This document shows positions 35,495 through 46,880 of a stretch of DNA of 64,000 nucleotides, in pieces; position 1 is the stretch's first letter; every line of letters begins with the position of its first letter. The DNA lies in contig CM070908.1 in the NCBI GenBank assembly GCA_036417435.1, forward strand, positions 50,253,090 to 50,317,089, read 5' to 3'. The DNA is from Inia geoffrensis (Eukaryota; Chordata; Mammalia; Artiodactyla; Iniidae). Position numbers and translations under genes: made by a program. Under the pieces are notes generated by a model. It was given only the letters and a program-made list of their open reading frames with translations. It was not told the origin of the DNA and did no database searches.

Positions 35495-35730
35495 CAATTC
35501 ACAAAGCACTCTCTCCAGAGTTAAGGTGTTTGATTTTCACAGTAACCCAGAAAGGAAAGGCAAGACAGGTATCATTGACTCCTGTTTCAAATGAGAAAAA
35601 CTGAGGCTCAGCGGGGCCCAGTGATTTGCTCAGGATCCTACAACGGGGAGATAGAGCAACAGAGGCTCAGGACACACTTTCCTCTCTCCAAACCCTGTGC
35701 TCTTTAAGCCTGATGAGGCTGCATCTCCCA
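35495..35730 (-). mobile_element. MIR SINE
   Basis: 'acaattcacaaagcactctc', 'gaaaaactgaggctcagcgg', 'gatttgctcaggatcctaca' and 'caaaccctgtgctctttaag' are antisense MIR landmarks in order. Confidence 0.75.
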
Positions 35731-36024
35731 CACTACTGACTTCTGAGGCAGCTTGCCAGGCGACCCCAGCACACCTGCCCCCAGGTACCAGCTCTGTGAC
35801 TGTCAGCCGCCAGCACCCATGGCAGGGAGTAACGAGTGAGCTCACAAAAGGAGTCACCTCAACATCCCTCTTCTGGGCAATAAGATCGTCATAGAGACAG
35901 CTGAGGAAACGAGCGGAGCTGATGGCCAGAGAGGAGCCTGTGGGGACGGGGGCTGCGCCTACAAGGACAGGACTGCAGACCTCCCCCAGCTGCTCACAAC
36001 TCAGAGATCAGAGGAAAGCGGGGC

Positions 36025-36225
36025 CCTCGAACACTTTCGAGTCAGGCTCCTGAGCGGTTGAACACAGCTCAGCTGCTTCTATCATCTTGGGTAAATTTTA
36101 GCCTTGCTGAACCTCCAAAATGGGGAAGAGGATATTAACATCGCAACATATTTTCAGCCTCAGTGGAAGTGGGTAAATAAAGTGCTTAGGCTAAGACCTC
36201 AATAATGGAAGCTATCATTGGTATC
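36025..36225 (+). mobile_element. MIR SINE
   Basis: 'gagtcaggctcctgagcgg', 'gaacctccaaaatggggaag', 'aggatattaacatcgcaaca' and 'aataaagtgcttaggctaag' follow MIR order. Confidence 0.65.
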
Positions 36226-37210
36226 TATAATTTACATCACCCTAATGCACCCATGACATATGATAACAAATGTGAGACAGCTGTGTACTGCAAATAAGAC
36301 ATGGATGGATCAAGGAAACAAAAAAGCTACCTAAGGAAGCTTTGCAAAGAGGTACTGTTGTCTGTATCAGTGACAAGCACCTAGCATGGGTCCTATTTCA
36401 CCCTGCCTGATGGGTTCGTGCATAATGAGCCGGAGGTCGTCACCCAGCATCATTCTTGGTGTGGGAGAGGAGCAGAGTCAGAGGCACCTGTGCCCCAAGG
36501 CACTGGTCACACCCTTCAGTCAAATTGTGCCTGCAAAACTGTGTTAGGGCATCTTGGATCTATTCTCTAATAAAGCAGCCCAAGGAAATTCTTGGGGTGT
36601 GATGGTGGCTCAGGCACCTCTCAGAGATAAGAGTAAGAGTCTCCCTGGTGCGGCTTTCCAGGGTAAAGAACTAAGTGATCCGGGGAAAGACAAGCTGGGG
36701 TTCCAAAGCAGAGGAGCATCTAGACCTCCATCGCTGGGAAAGTCTGCATTCTGTTGAAATCTTAACCTTTTGAAGGGCACTGGCTATTTTCATCTGATAG
36801 CCAAAGTTCTTGAAGTTGAGGGTTCTGGCATGAAGATCCAGAGTCCTTAGAAAGACTAGGTGGGAAATATAAATTTTGTGTCTACATCGAGTACACCATA
36901 CAAATTTTACAAGTTTGATTTTAATAGCTAAGAAAAGAAAAACCTACTAGAAAATTGGAAAATTCATTACTTTGAGAAACTAAATTATCCTTGCAGAAGT
37001 GTTCATTATCTCAATTAAAATAATACACATAAATAGGATTCTCGGAACTTGGAGAAAGAAATGGACAATTCATTGATTAATTCCAAAATACTGAGTGCCT
37101 TCTCTCTTCTAGACACTTAGCTAAATTTTGAGAACAGATAAAGATCCAACTCGTACCCTAAACAAGCTTACAGCTTAGTGAGAGAGATGGGCATGCATTA
37201 AAATAAAGTA
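36226..37210. other. Unassigned sequence, repeat-poor
   Basis: Nothing recognised. 36780-37200 is AT-rich single-copy-looking DNA. Confidence 0.45.
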
Positions 37211-37830
37211 GGGCAAGTGCCAGATTGTATTTTCCAAAGATGGTTCTAACAACATCTCCCATCTCACATGCTCTTCTAGAACCTTGAACTCCCCCATCAA
37301 AAAGTAGAGTGAACCTAGTTCTCCTTCCCTTCAAACTGAGCAGGCTAGTGACTTATTTCTAACTGAGAGAATGCAGCAAAAGTGACACAATAGGACTTCC
37401 AAAGCTAAGTCCTAAAGGCAATGTAACCTCTGCCTTGCCTACTGCAATACTCACTCTTCAAGCGTTTAGCTGCCTAGTAAGCAGTCTGAGGGTCCTGAGG
37501 ACACCATGCTGTGAGGAAGCCCAGACTAGCCCCTGCAGAGAGACCACACGGAGAGGCTTTGAGACCACAGGAAAAAAGAGATGGCTGTGGGCTGACAGAT
37601 GCTCCAACACCCGCCTCCCCTGTTTTGCCAGCTGCAGCCCCCATTTAACTGTCACTCCATGAGGGCCCTAAGCTAAATGCTCCCAGCTGGATACTTCCTG
37701 CCTCCTGACCCACAGAAGCCATCAGAGGCGACATGGCTTCACGGCACCAGGTGTTGTGGTGATTTTCTACGTGGCAGTAGTAACCAGACTGGGGGCCCCG
37801 GAGCAGAGCCCTGTTTGCTCTGTTCACCTG
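37211..37830 (+). mobile_element. MLT1-type MaLR LTR, long copy
   Basis: Nearly full-length LTR: 'ttccaaagatggttctaaca', 'acatctcccatctcacatgc', 'gaatgcagcaaaagtgacac', 'caccatgctgtgaggaagcc', 'ccacacggagaggctttgag' and 'cttcctgcctcctgacccac' occur in the MLT1 order. The terminal segment is diverged. Solo LTR; no internal region is seen. Confidence 0.8.
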
Positions 37831-38735
37831 TCTTTACTCTGTGGTGATCTCAGTGCCTGGCACAGTTAATATTCTAGAAGTATTTGTTAAATTTTGTCGA
37901 GTAGAGGGAAATGTTAGGTACATCGGTAGCTAAAGGAATTATTCATGACATGGAGAAAATAGAAAACTCTTTTCAGAGGAAGTGACACGTCAATTGGATC
38001 TCAAGGGATGAATCAATATGTTTCAGTCAAACAAGGAAGGTAGAAGGCAAGCAGATGCAAAGCACAAAGTCATGGAACAGCTGGGTAGATGTGGGGAAGC
38101 ACAGGTACCGTGACAGGGCTGAAATGGGGCACGTAAAGGTAAATGATGGGGACTGTGGCTGGAGAGGCCAGTAGGCCAGAGTGGGAGAGGCCCAGATGCC
38201 CAGCGGGTGGGTCTCAGAGCCATGAGGGAGAGCCACTACCCTCTCCATCCCCAACAGAAGGCCTTCCCTGGGGCAGCCAGGCCATCTTCTATGGTTTCAT
38301 GCCTGTATTCAGCATGTGGGCCTCTTCTCTTGACCTTGTGTCTCCAAAGGGGTGACAACTCTGTGAAGAGACTCAGCTCTACCACGCACTGAAGACCCAT
38401 CTTCTCCTCATCAAGCCGGTGCAGGGTTTTTCCAGAGATGGGACACAAATCCCTTCCGATCTTGAATCTCTGAGCACCACTGGGGTTTCTAGAGGAATCT
38501 TCCACCTCACACAGACACCGACAGAGGACGGGGACTCAGGGACACAGTGGCATCTAAGCTCTTTACCTTCCCCTCAGTTCTCCACATTTTTTTGCCTCTA
38601 AGCCCAGAGGACCCTTGCTTAGTCTGGCAGAGGTTAGCCTGGACCTCCAGCTGGTCTTTCAAATTTGTTTGTGTACCTGCACCTTAGATGTTTGAAATGG
38701 GAAAGCCACAACTCAAATCCCTTGCTATCTGTGTT
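37831..38735. other. Unassigned non-coding sequence
   Basis: 'agtgcctggcacagttaat' near 37851 may be an L2 or MIR tail. No gene recognised. Confidence 0.45.
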
Positions 38736-38739
38736 TTAA

Positions 38740-39080
38740 AATGACATCCTTGAGATGCCATACCCATCAGAGCAGGTTATGTAATGCCATAGGAACAAGT
38801 TCCCAAAGCTCCGTGGCTAACATAACAAATGCCTGTTTTTCTCTTTCTCAGGTCACACGTCCAACTTGGGGGGGTGCTCTGTGCATCACCTCCCTCAGGA
38901 CCAAGGCAGACACAACTCCATCTCCACACATGCTTTCACAGTCACCCCGTCGGGTGAAGAGAAAGTACTATGCACTGCGCTAGCTTCTAAAGCTTCTGCC
39001 CATAAAAGACACATGTCACAACTGGGGCTGAAGAGGAAAGCCTGCTATAGAGGCTACAGGAAACTGTCAGGGGGAAAATG
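38740..39080. repeat. Old interspersed repeat, class unassigned
   Basis: 'gcaggttatgtaatgccata' and 'aaagctccgtggctaacata' resemble the start of a mammal-wide repeat also hinted at near 42560-42930 and 63740-64000. Confidence 0.4.
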
Positions 39081-39090
39081 CCTTAGTTAT

Positions 39091-39480
39091 TGTCTTAGTC
39101 TGTTTGGGCTGCCACAGCAAAACCCACAGACCAGGTGGCTTAGGCAACAGAAATGTATCTCCTCATAGGTCTGGGGGTAGATGTTCCAGATCAAGGTGCC
39201 AGCCAGCACAGTTGGCCCCTGAGAGGAGTTGTCTTCCTTGCGTGTGGCCAGTTGGCTTCTTGCCAAGTCCCCAAGGGCCATGTTCTGTGTGGTGCAGAGG
39301 GAGTGAGTGCTCGCTCTTTGCACCTTTTCTTACAAGGTCACTAATCCCGTCAGATCAGGGCCCCTACCTTCTGACCTCACCTGAGGACCTTAATCCCTCC
39401 TTCACTCCAAATGCAGCCATGCTAGAGGTTAAGGCTTCCATATATGAACTTGGGGGACTCAAATATTCAGCCCACAGCAG
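39091..39480 (-). mobile_element. MLT1A-like MaLR LTR, minus strand
   Basis: Reverse complement of an MLT1A-type LTR from end to end: 'tgtcttagtctgtttgggct', 'agaccaggtggcttaggcaa', 'ggtcactaatcccgtcagat', 'ttctgacctcacctgaggac' and 'tcaaatattcagcccacag'. The 129-codon frame at 39104-39493 is inside this LTR. Confidence 0.82.
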
Positions 39481-40924
39481 CTACCATCGTTGAGAAGGGC
39501 CAGTATGAAGCTGAGCTCTGACCCTTCCTGTTAGAGGGGTTCAGCTATAATTTAAAAGAACTATCAAACAGTGGCCTTGGATGTCAAAGCTCCTTGTATT
39601 TTTTCGATATTATGTAGTAAATCTCTTCTCTGTGTTGATTTTTAAAATAGAATTAACCACCTAGTAAATTTTTTTTTTTTTTTTTAAAGCTTTCACTTAG
39701 CTGATTAACCAACGAAGTCTTGACTTTAAGGAAAAAAACAAAACACAAAGAGAAAACAGTTTTCGTTCCTCTCTGTTCTCCACCATAAGTTAGAGTTTTC
39801 TTTTCATTCAGTGTAAAGGTATAAGGGTCACATTGTTTTATTATAAGAGTCTATGTTTTGTCCTCTGAAATGCAAATTCCTCATTTTCAATAATCTTAAT
39901 TTAGATTACAGCACAACATCATTAAAAAGGCCAGAGTGGAGATTACGATAATTTGTAAACTGATATAATGGAACTGGAAAGGAATTTTCTGCCTGGTTCT
40001 TTATTCTTACGTTTGGGTCATTGTTCTCTCAGACAATATTTTTTCGAGCTGGCCATTACAATTTGCCAGCTTTTTTTTTTTTTTTTTTTTTTTTTTTGGC
40101 AGTATACAATGAACCTAAACCAAATAAAAGTGCTTCTGACTATTTCTAAACCTAAACATAATATGGGGGGATAGTTTGTATTTCAACAAATCCTTGTCAG
40201 TATATCCAACTAAGAAAAAAGAAGCAGTAACAGAAAAGAAAGGGGGGGAGAGAGAGAAAACGTGTTCAAACTTTCATGTCATATTTCCTTCTTCCTAAGC
40301 ATCTGGATCTGAACCTAGGCTATGTCACAACTGGTGTTCATCAATAGCAATGTCTGGGCAGTTTTGCAAATTAGCAGGTCTACCCAAGAGAAGCCAATTT
40401 AACTGAAATGCTTTGCATAAGAGCCTTTATCTCATCAGACAGGGGCAAGAGCAGCTTCCGTCCTGGGCAACTGGGTGAAGAGATGGGGAGACAGACAAAA
40501 GGTGGTTCTTCCCCAACCTGGCAGCGTGGACCATGGTTATTGGGAAAACATGTTCTTCCTCTCCCTGAATTTCTGTTGACTCACAAGATTGTCTTCTCTC
40601 CCAGAAGTTTTATTCTCTTGGCTCTTCCCCACAATAGCAGAAGTGACGCATCTGGTCGGTGAGACTTGGAAAGTGTTGTTGTAGCCACAGGATCGGTCTT
40701 TGTTCTCTCTGCATGTCCTCTCCTTCCCTCTCTCCATGCAGCGAGGTCTGTACAGAGGACCCATGCCCGCAGGGAAGGGTCTGAGGATGTTCAGGGCTTC
40801 TGCCTATGACTTGATGTGGAAATTCAATTCAGAGGAGAAAGTATAGAACACCCATTTGGCTCCTTGTCTGCATCTCACACTTTGTAATCTAGCCCTATGG
40901 CAATAACTCAGACATTTTTGACGT
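39481..40924. other. Unassigned sequence with T-runs
   Basis: No gene. T-runs occur at 39669-39685 (17) and 40071-40097 (27) with no SINE body attached. Confidence 0.45.
40071..40097. repeat. Orphan poly(T), 27 bases
   Basis: An uninterrupted T-run with no retroelement body on either side and no convincing TSD. Confidence 0.9.
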
Positions 40925-41085
40925 TTGTGTGAAAGTATTAATAGCCAGTCCTTATATGATGCTTACAATGTGCCGGACTCTGTCCCAAATGGTTTACAAC
41001 TATTAACTCATTTCATCATCATAAAACCCGAGGAGGCACGTGGTAGGCCTCACAATGATATCCCTGTCCTAATGTCTAAAATCTG
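40925..41085 (-). mobile_element. MIR SINE
   Basis: 'cttatatgatgcttacaatg', 'tgccggactctgtcccaaat' and 'ttaactcatttcatcatcat' are the antisense MIR 3' half. Confidence 0.7.
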
Positions 41086-41124
41086 TGAATATGTTTCATT
41101 AATGACAAAAAGGGAATTCAGGAA

Positions 41125-41735
41125 TTAAGACTGAGAATCAACTGACCTTAAAATAAGATGATCCCAGATGACCCAGTGGGGCCCAGTGTCCTCACAAGGA
41201 CACTTAAAAACACAGAGGGGGGCTTCCCTGGTGGCACAGTGGTTGAGAGTCCGCCTGCCGATGCAGGGGACACGGGTTCATACCCCGGTCTGGGAAGATC
41301 CCACATGCCGCGGAGCGGGTGGGCCCGTGAGCCATGGCCGCTAAGCCTGCGCGTGTGGAGCCTGTGCTCCGCAACAAGAGAGGCCACAACAGCGAGAGGC
41401 CCACATACCACACACACACACACAAAAAAAACGCAGAGGGAGGCAGAAGGATTCGTTGCTGAGTGAAGCAGCTTGAGGATTGCTTGACCAACTGCTGCTG
41501 GCTTTGAAAATGGAGGGAGGACCATGAGCCTCAGAACACAGGTGGCCTCTAGAAGCTGGACAAGGCAAGAAAATACATCTTCCCCTGGAGCCGCCAGAAA
41601 GGAACACTTTGATTTTAGCTCAGGGAGGCCCACTTCAGACTTCTGCGCTAGAATTGCAAGATAATCAATGTGTGCGGTTTTCAACCACTAACTCTGTGGT
41701 TATTTGCTACAGCAGCAAAAGGAAACTAATATGAA
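41125..41735 (+). mobile_element. MLT-type LTR split by a CHR-2 SINE
   Basis: 'aactgaccttaaaataagat', 'cccagtggggcccagtgtcc' and 'ctcacaaggacacttaaaaa' precede the SINE. 'ctgctggctttgaaaatgg', 'ggcctctagaagctggacaa', 'tcccctggagccgccagaa' and 'aactctgtggttatttgct' through 'aaggaaactaatatg' follow it, in the order of a MaLR/MLT-type LTR. Confidence 0.72.
41220..41427 (+). mobile_element. CHR-2-type SINE nested in LTR
   Basis: Short CHR form. The tail is a (CA)n then A8 instead of plain poly(A). The TSD is aaaacacagaggg (41207-41219) against aaaacgcagaggg (41428-41440), one mismatch in 13, and it interrupts the LTR, so the SINE is younger. Confidence 0.95.
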
Positions 41736-41737
41736 GT

Positions 41738-41880
41738 GGATACTATTATTAACCCCACTAACCCGCTGATGCAACGGAGACAGGGAAGTGTGAAATAACC
41801 TGTCCAAGGTCACACCAGGCCTCCCGCATCCAGAGTCTGCCTTCTTCATCACAGGGCCAGCTGCCTCTCCAGTGCTTTCC
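41738..41880 (-). mobile_element. MIR SINE
   Basis: 'tggatactattattaacccc', 'acctgtccaaggtcacacca' and 'agagtctgccttcttcatca' match antisense MIR. Confidence 0.65.
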
Positions 41881-42555
41881 TCAGTTGGATTAGAAATGGG
41901 TGGGGAAAGGGATGCGATTAATTGTAACCTTCACCAGTCTCAACAGGAAGAGAAGGCAATAAGAAACATGTGAGTATTTACAGCTCTGGGCATCTGGCAG
42001 GTACTTTCTACTGGACCCTAACAACAATCCCATGCTGTGGACACGGTTATTATTCCCGTTTAGTAGATGAGAACGTTGAGTTCTTCACAGGTGAAGCAGC
42101 TAACCCACTGCCCCAGGATCAGGAAGCAGTGGCGGCAGGGGCTGTGCACTGCTGTCTCACCGGCAAGCCACACCTGTACATACGTCGCTCAACTTGAAGA
42201 ATTAATTTTACAAGCGTTCTAAGACACAGACATGCAGCACTGCTTCACGCCTTGAGGACAAAATATCCTGTGGATTGGGGGGAAGGGGGAATTTCCAGCT
42301 TTTCTACAGGCCCAAGGCCCGGCTCTAAGGCTTGTGTACTGGTAGCAGTGCCCGTTCCTGTTGTCCAGGAGGCTGTGGATATCCCAAAGACATACAGTGC
42401 AGTTGCTCTGACCTGGTTTGTGATTACACATGAGTCATGTCCAGAGGCTTTCAGAAATATCTAGGGCATGGAGCTGAGCCTCTGGGGAAAAGTGGGTGTA
42501 AGAATCAACAAAAATGTTATAGCACCTTACTGTGATTCTATCTGTATGCACAGCA
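41881..42555. other. Unassigned non-coding sequence
   Basis: Possibly another weak MIR around 41985-42110 ('tcccgtttagtagatgagaa'). No gene recognised. Confidence 0.4.
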
Positions 42556-42559
42556 GGTA

Positions 42560-42930
42560 AGTGTAGGAAAAGACAGACACTTGAATCACTGAGCTGTTGC
42601 CATGCTATTACTCACAACCACAAAATCTCAGTAACATACAATAATAAGCACTTACTTCTCACTCACATGCCTACAGTTGGGCTGATCCAGGCTGGGCCAA
42701 GCTGGGCCCTACCATAGCCCATGGCTGGGTCCAAGTTGGCCACACATATCTCTCAGTATTCTGGCACCAGCCAGCTCTCCACGACATGTCTTTTTCGTGG
42801 TAATAGTAGAAGCACAACAGGAAAAAGGGGAACAGATGGTGGCTCTTAAGGACTAGGCTTGTAACTTGACATTGCAACTCCCACCCTTTTTGGCCATGTC
42901 AAGTCACGTGGCCAAGTCCAACACCACTGG
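42560..42930. repeat. Old interspersed repeat, class unassigned
   Basis: 'gggctgatccaggctgggcc' and 'ggccatgtcaagtcacgtgg' recall a mammal-wide repeat also hinted at near 63740-64000. Confidence 0.4.
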
Positions 42931-43371
42931 AGCAGGGAAGTATATTCTTCCCATGCATGTGGCAGGAGAAGGGGGGAGTATTTGCTGACCAGTAATCGAA
43001 TCTGTCACAATCATTGCAAATCAAATGCCACAAGGAGAAACATACTCTTGAAGTCTGCAAACATACTCCCATTTCAAACACACAGGCTCGGGACTTCCCT
43101 GGTGGCACAATGGTTAAGACTCTGTGCTCCCAATGCAGGGGGCATGGGTTCAATCCCTGGTCAGGGAATAGATCCCACATGCATGCTGCAACTAAGAGTT
43201 CACATGCCACAACTATGGAGCCAGTGAGCTGCAACTAAGGAGCTGGTGAGCCTCAACTAAGGAGCCCACCTGCTGCAACTAAGGAGCCTGCCAACCACAA
43301 CAAAGGAGCATGCCTGCCGCAACTAAGACCTGGCACAACCAAATAAATATTTTTTAAAAAGTAAAACTTTA

Positions 43372-43586
43372 GGGCTTCCCTGGTGGCGCAGTGGTTGAGA
43401 GTCCGCCTGCCGATGCAGGGGACACGGGTTCGTACCCCAGTCCGGGAAGATTCCACATGCCGCGGAGCGGCTGGGCCCGTGAGCCATGGCCGCTGAGCCT
43501 GCGCGTCGGGAGCCTGTGCTCCGCAACGGGAGAGGCCACAACAGTGAGAGGCCCGCGTATCGCAAAAAAAAAAAAAAAAAAAAAAA
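43372..43586 (+). mobile_element. CHR-2-type SINE, first nested copy
   Basis: Near-complete short CHR form with a 23-base poly(A), very close to the copy at 59759. It is flanked by gtaaaacttta at 43361-43371 and 43588-43598. Confidence 0.96.
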
Positions 43587-43598
43587 GGTAAAACTTTA

Positions 43599-43785
43599 GG
43601 GCTTCCCTGGTGGCGCAGTGGTTGAGAGTCTGCCTGCTGATGTAGGGGACACAGGTTCGTGCCCCAGTCCGGGAAGATCCCACGTGCCGTGGCCACTGAG
43701 CCTGCGTGTCCGGAGCCTGTGCTCCGCAACGGGAGAGGCCACAACAGTGAGAGGCCCACGTACAGCAAAAAAAAAAAAAAAAAAA
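43599..43785 (+). mobile_element. CHR-2-type SINE, second nested copy
   Basis: Inserted at the same target: gtaaaacttta recurs at 43786-43796. It lacks about 30 bases (between 'cacgtgccg' and 'tggccactgag') and differs from the first copy at several sites, so it is a separate source copy, not a simple duplication of its neighbour. Confidence 0.95.
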
Positions 43786-43817
43786 GTAAAACTTTAAAAA
43801 CACATACACACAGGCTC

Positions 43818-45069
43818 TTGCTTCTGTTCTATGCAAACTGGTGATCTGTGCTGTCAGAGAAATGCAGTACAGCATTCCTCATCCTCAACTTACCCGTGTG
43901 TATGTCTGCTGAGCCTCTTATACATCTGAACCCCAATGACATAACGTCCCTAAATGGGATCTAAGTTCCCAGCCGGCACAGAGTGAGAGAAAACTCCACG
44001 TGGAAACGATGCTCTTTGTAACACAGTCTGTGACCTTGCCATGCTGGGTGTCCTCCAGCCATCCTGGCTGCTTGCATAGCCTGTTGGAGAGGCCTGCTGT
44101 GTGCATCATGGCAGGCTTATTGCAAACTCAGTACTTTGGAAAGAACTTTTGAGGTGTGCTGAGCTCAAAAGGAAATTTGTTTTCAATTATATTCTCTCTC
44201 AACTGAAGGCTGGACAAAACAGCAGAGAAAAGGTGAAGCCCTAAACCATACGATTCTCGTAAGTTATAAACTGACACAAATGTTTACAAAGGTAGAGCGA
44301 TCCCGCTCTTTTCTTTGAGAGAAGAAAAAAAGCAGATGACAATTTTGCAAAGCATGAATATATTAATTGTCTATGGTTGGAAACTATGCTATCAGAAATA
44401 ACATGATGGATTTTCCAGTTTGTGATAAGATACTAAAGGAATCCAGGCTTCACCTTTTTGACCCCCAGGATCATCTTTTGAGGAAAGAACTGGAATTCTT
44501 TCAGGTGAATCACGTAACCCTTGCAGTTTTATGTTGCTCTCATTTTTTTTTTCTCTCTGTGTACTTTCTTTAACCTTCATGGTTAAAAACAAATAAACAA
44601 AAGTTGTGGTAGGCTTTGCCCTGGGATATTGTGAGAAAGAGGAAGGATGTCTCTAATTCTTTACTGATTAGTTCTGCTAATGAATGGCCTCTGTGTCCAT
44701 CGAATTTCTGCTCAGGAAGGTATAATAAAAAAGAGACAGGATTGAGATGTTTATGCCCGATCCAATTCAAGAGGTTATTTTGAATATCAGCAGGTAAGTT
44801 CAAAAAGTAATATCACGCTGGGAACATTTTAGACTTGAGTGATCAGGGAATTTTGCTCTCCCCCTTATTCCTATTCTGCAGGTGGGTCTCAGCTAGACAG
44901 AGCTCACACCTCACCCATCTCCTCCTCACATCAATGACAGGGTTATGGCCAGTATGTATTGATATTTCCCCTGTGTTACAATTCTTAGCCCATCCCCAGG
45001 CAGCCATCTCCATGTGGGAACTCAACAACACAGTCCCCAGTCACAGACTAAGGTGAAGAGAGCGGGGAT
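43818..45069. other. Unassigned sequence, repeat-poor
   Basis: No gene or named repeat. 44130-44800 looks single-copy. Confidence 0.45.
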
Positions 45070-45260
45070 GGAGAAGGAACCACACACTGGTTTGCTGTGG
45101 AGGGGCTTCCGTGTAGAGGTGACACACAGCACTTGTACTCATAGCTCACTGGTCAGAACTAGCCACGTGACCCAGGCTCCCCACAGCAGGACTGGGGGTT
45201 GTGATGGAGCAGATGGATATTCACCTAGCAGTAAATATCTCCACCACACAGGACTTCAAG
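45070..45260 (+). repeat. Old interspersed repeat, class unassigned
   Basis: 'agctcactggtcagaactag' and 'ccacgtgacccaggctcccc' recall the family at 1985-2315 and 7262-7665. Confidence 0.35.
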
Positions 45261-45974
45261 AGAACCAAATCCAAGTCTTTGATCACCCTGACCACATGCA
45301 ACTCTAGCTGGGCATCCACGTCTCTGGGCAGGTTAACCAGACAGACACACCCTAACCCCTCCCATCTCTCTGATGTGATCATCATTTATGAGCTCAACAA
45401 CAAGACTGATGTTAGAATTCAGGGGAATGTTTTAATTGTTAAGATCACAAAAGATAAAGTAGAGTGCAATGGGCTGAGATTAAGGGAGGAATCCTGTCTG
45501 GTGCCTGGGAAATGAATCAACAGGATGCCCAGAAGAAAAGAAATAATCAATGTGGAAATTTTAAGGAAACATCCAGAGCACAGCAATGAACTGGTAGCTT
45601 CCAAGACACATCCATCCCACAGATGTGTTTTGACTCACTTACACAAAGTTTGAAAAAAATGTCTTAATTAACTGCCAACACTTAAAAAATGGAAAATTCA
45701 ACATAATAATCTAGATTTTCTGCTACCGTTGAAAAGATTGGAAGATTGGGCAACACTGAGTCAGCAACAGTTTTTCTGCTACGCCTGGCAACAATTAGCT
45801 GGAGAGAGGGGCACCTGCTCTTTACAGAGGCTCAGCCATTTACCCCAATCCCTATGGAGCCCTCTTCACTCGTTTATACCACCCGATGACCCCAGTAAGT
45901 GTTTGGGTTTACAACTTCTGGTCTAAATGAGTTCATCCAAGTTCTTGCCAGCTCTGTAAGCAGTCATGCTGTGA
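45261..45974. other. Unassigned non-coding sequence
   Basis: Nothing recognised. The 104-codon frame at 45201-45515 has no domain. Confidence 0.45.
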
Positions 45975-46880
45975 AGCACACAGATCTTGTTTCCAATAAG
46001 AATCTCAAGCAGGCATCTCCAAACACCATTGCAGGCCAGCACAACCCTTCTGGAAAGCAATGTGGCCAGGTATCAAGGACGTTCCAAATCTCTACACTCC
46101 TTGATCCTGTAACTTCACCCTTGAGAATTTATCTTAAAGAAATATTCCCTACACTGCTTCACATAAATGATCTTCATGACTTCATTTATAATGGAAACAA
46201 TTGGAAACAAGTAGAAAGTTAATGCTGAAATCTTTAGGTAAACTATACTATACAACTAGAGAGCTCTAATGCATATATACAAAAAATACCAATTAAGGAT
46301 CATTCTACTAAACTACAGCCCTCTACTTTGCAAAAATGTTAACTTATACAAATCAAAAGACAACAGAGGGGCTTCCCTGGTGGTCCAGTGATTAAGACTC
46401 CGTGCTCCCAATGCAGGGAGCCTGGGTTCGATCCCTGGTCAGGGAACTAGATCCTGCATGCCGCAAGTAGGACCTGGTGCAGCCAAATAAATAAAAAATA
46501 AATAAATAAATATTAAAAAAGAATATTAGATGATTGCATCAATATTAAATACCCTGAAGCGGATCATGCCATCGTGATTATGTGATTATGTTAGAGAGTG
46601 TCCTTGTTTTAGGAGATATTTGCTGAAATATTTAGGAATAAAGGATGATAAAGTCTTTGACTCAATCTCAAATGATTCAGAAAAATAAAACAATATTGTG
46701 TATGGAATAGAGACAGAGATCATGCAAATGTGGCAAAATGTTAACAACTGGTGAATCTTGGCAAAGGATAAATGTGTGTTTGTTGTGCTCTTCTTGTAAT
46801 TTCTGTGGTTTAAAACTTTTTCAAATTAGAAGTTAAAGAAACGATGCTCATCTGGAAACTGCTATGACATAGTGGTAAAT
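45975..46880 (+). mobile_element. Old L1M 3' end split by a SINE
   Basis: 'cccttctggaaagcaatgtg', 'cacccttgagaatttatctt' and 'ttcatttataatggaaacaa' are the L1 ORF2 C-terminal and 3' segment. After the SINE at 46369-46520, 'aaaatgttaacaactggtga' and 'gtgctcttcttgtaatttct' match an L1M/L1ME 3' UTR. Confidence 0.65.
46369..46520 (+). mobile_element. CHR-1-type SINE
   Basis: Head 'gggcttccctggtggtcc', 'ggttcgatccctggtcaggg' (box B) and the end 'gacctggtgcagccaaataa' with (AAAT)n. No clear TSD. Confidence 0.92.

Larger units (their letters stand above)
43090..43805 (+). mobile_element. CHR-1-type SINE hosting two nested SINEs
   Basis: The body (43090-43360) has a CHR-1 head and then about five diverged copies of a gcaactaaggagc-type unit (about 43185-43330), more than in its neighbours. 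The A-rich tail resumes after two younger SINEs. The outer TSD acacacaggctc is perfect over 12 bases (43078-43089 and 43806-43817), which shows that the whole 0.7 kb block lies within one original insertion. Confidence 0.93.

Noticed and set aside
43185..43330. CRISPR-like repeat-spacer array
   Set aside because: Units are diverged, spacers are not unique and of constant length, and the array is the body of a SINE in a mammalian sequence.
43253..43875. Minus-strand frames of 168-171 codons
   Set aside because: They span tandem SINEs and poly(T) runs; the similarity between them is SINE repetition, not a repeated protein domain.
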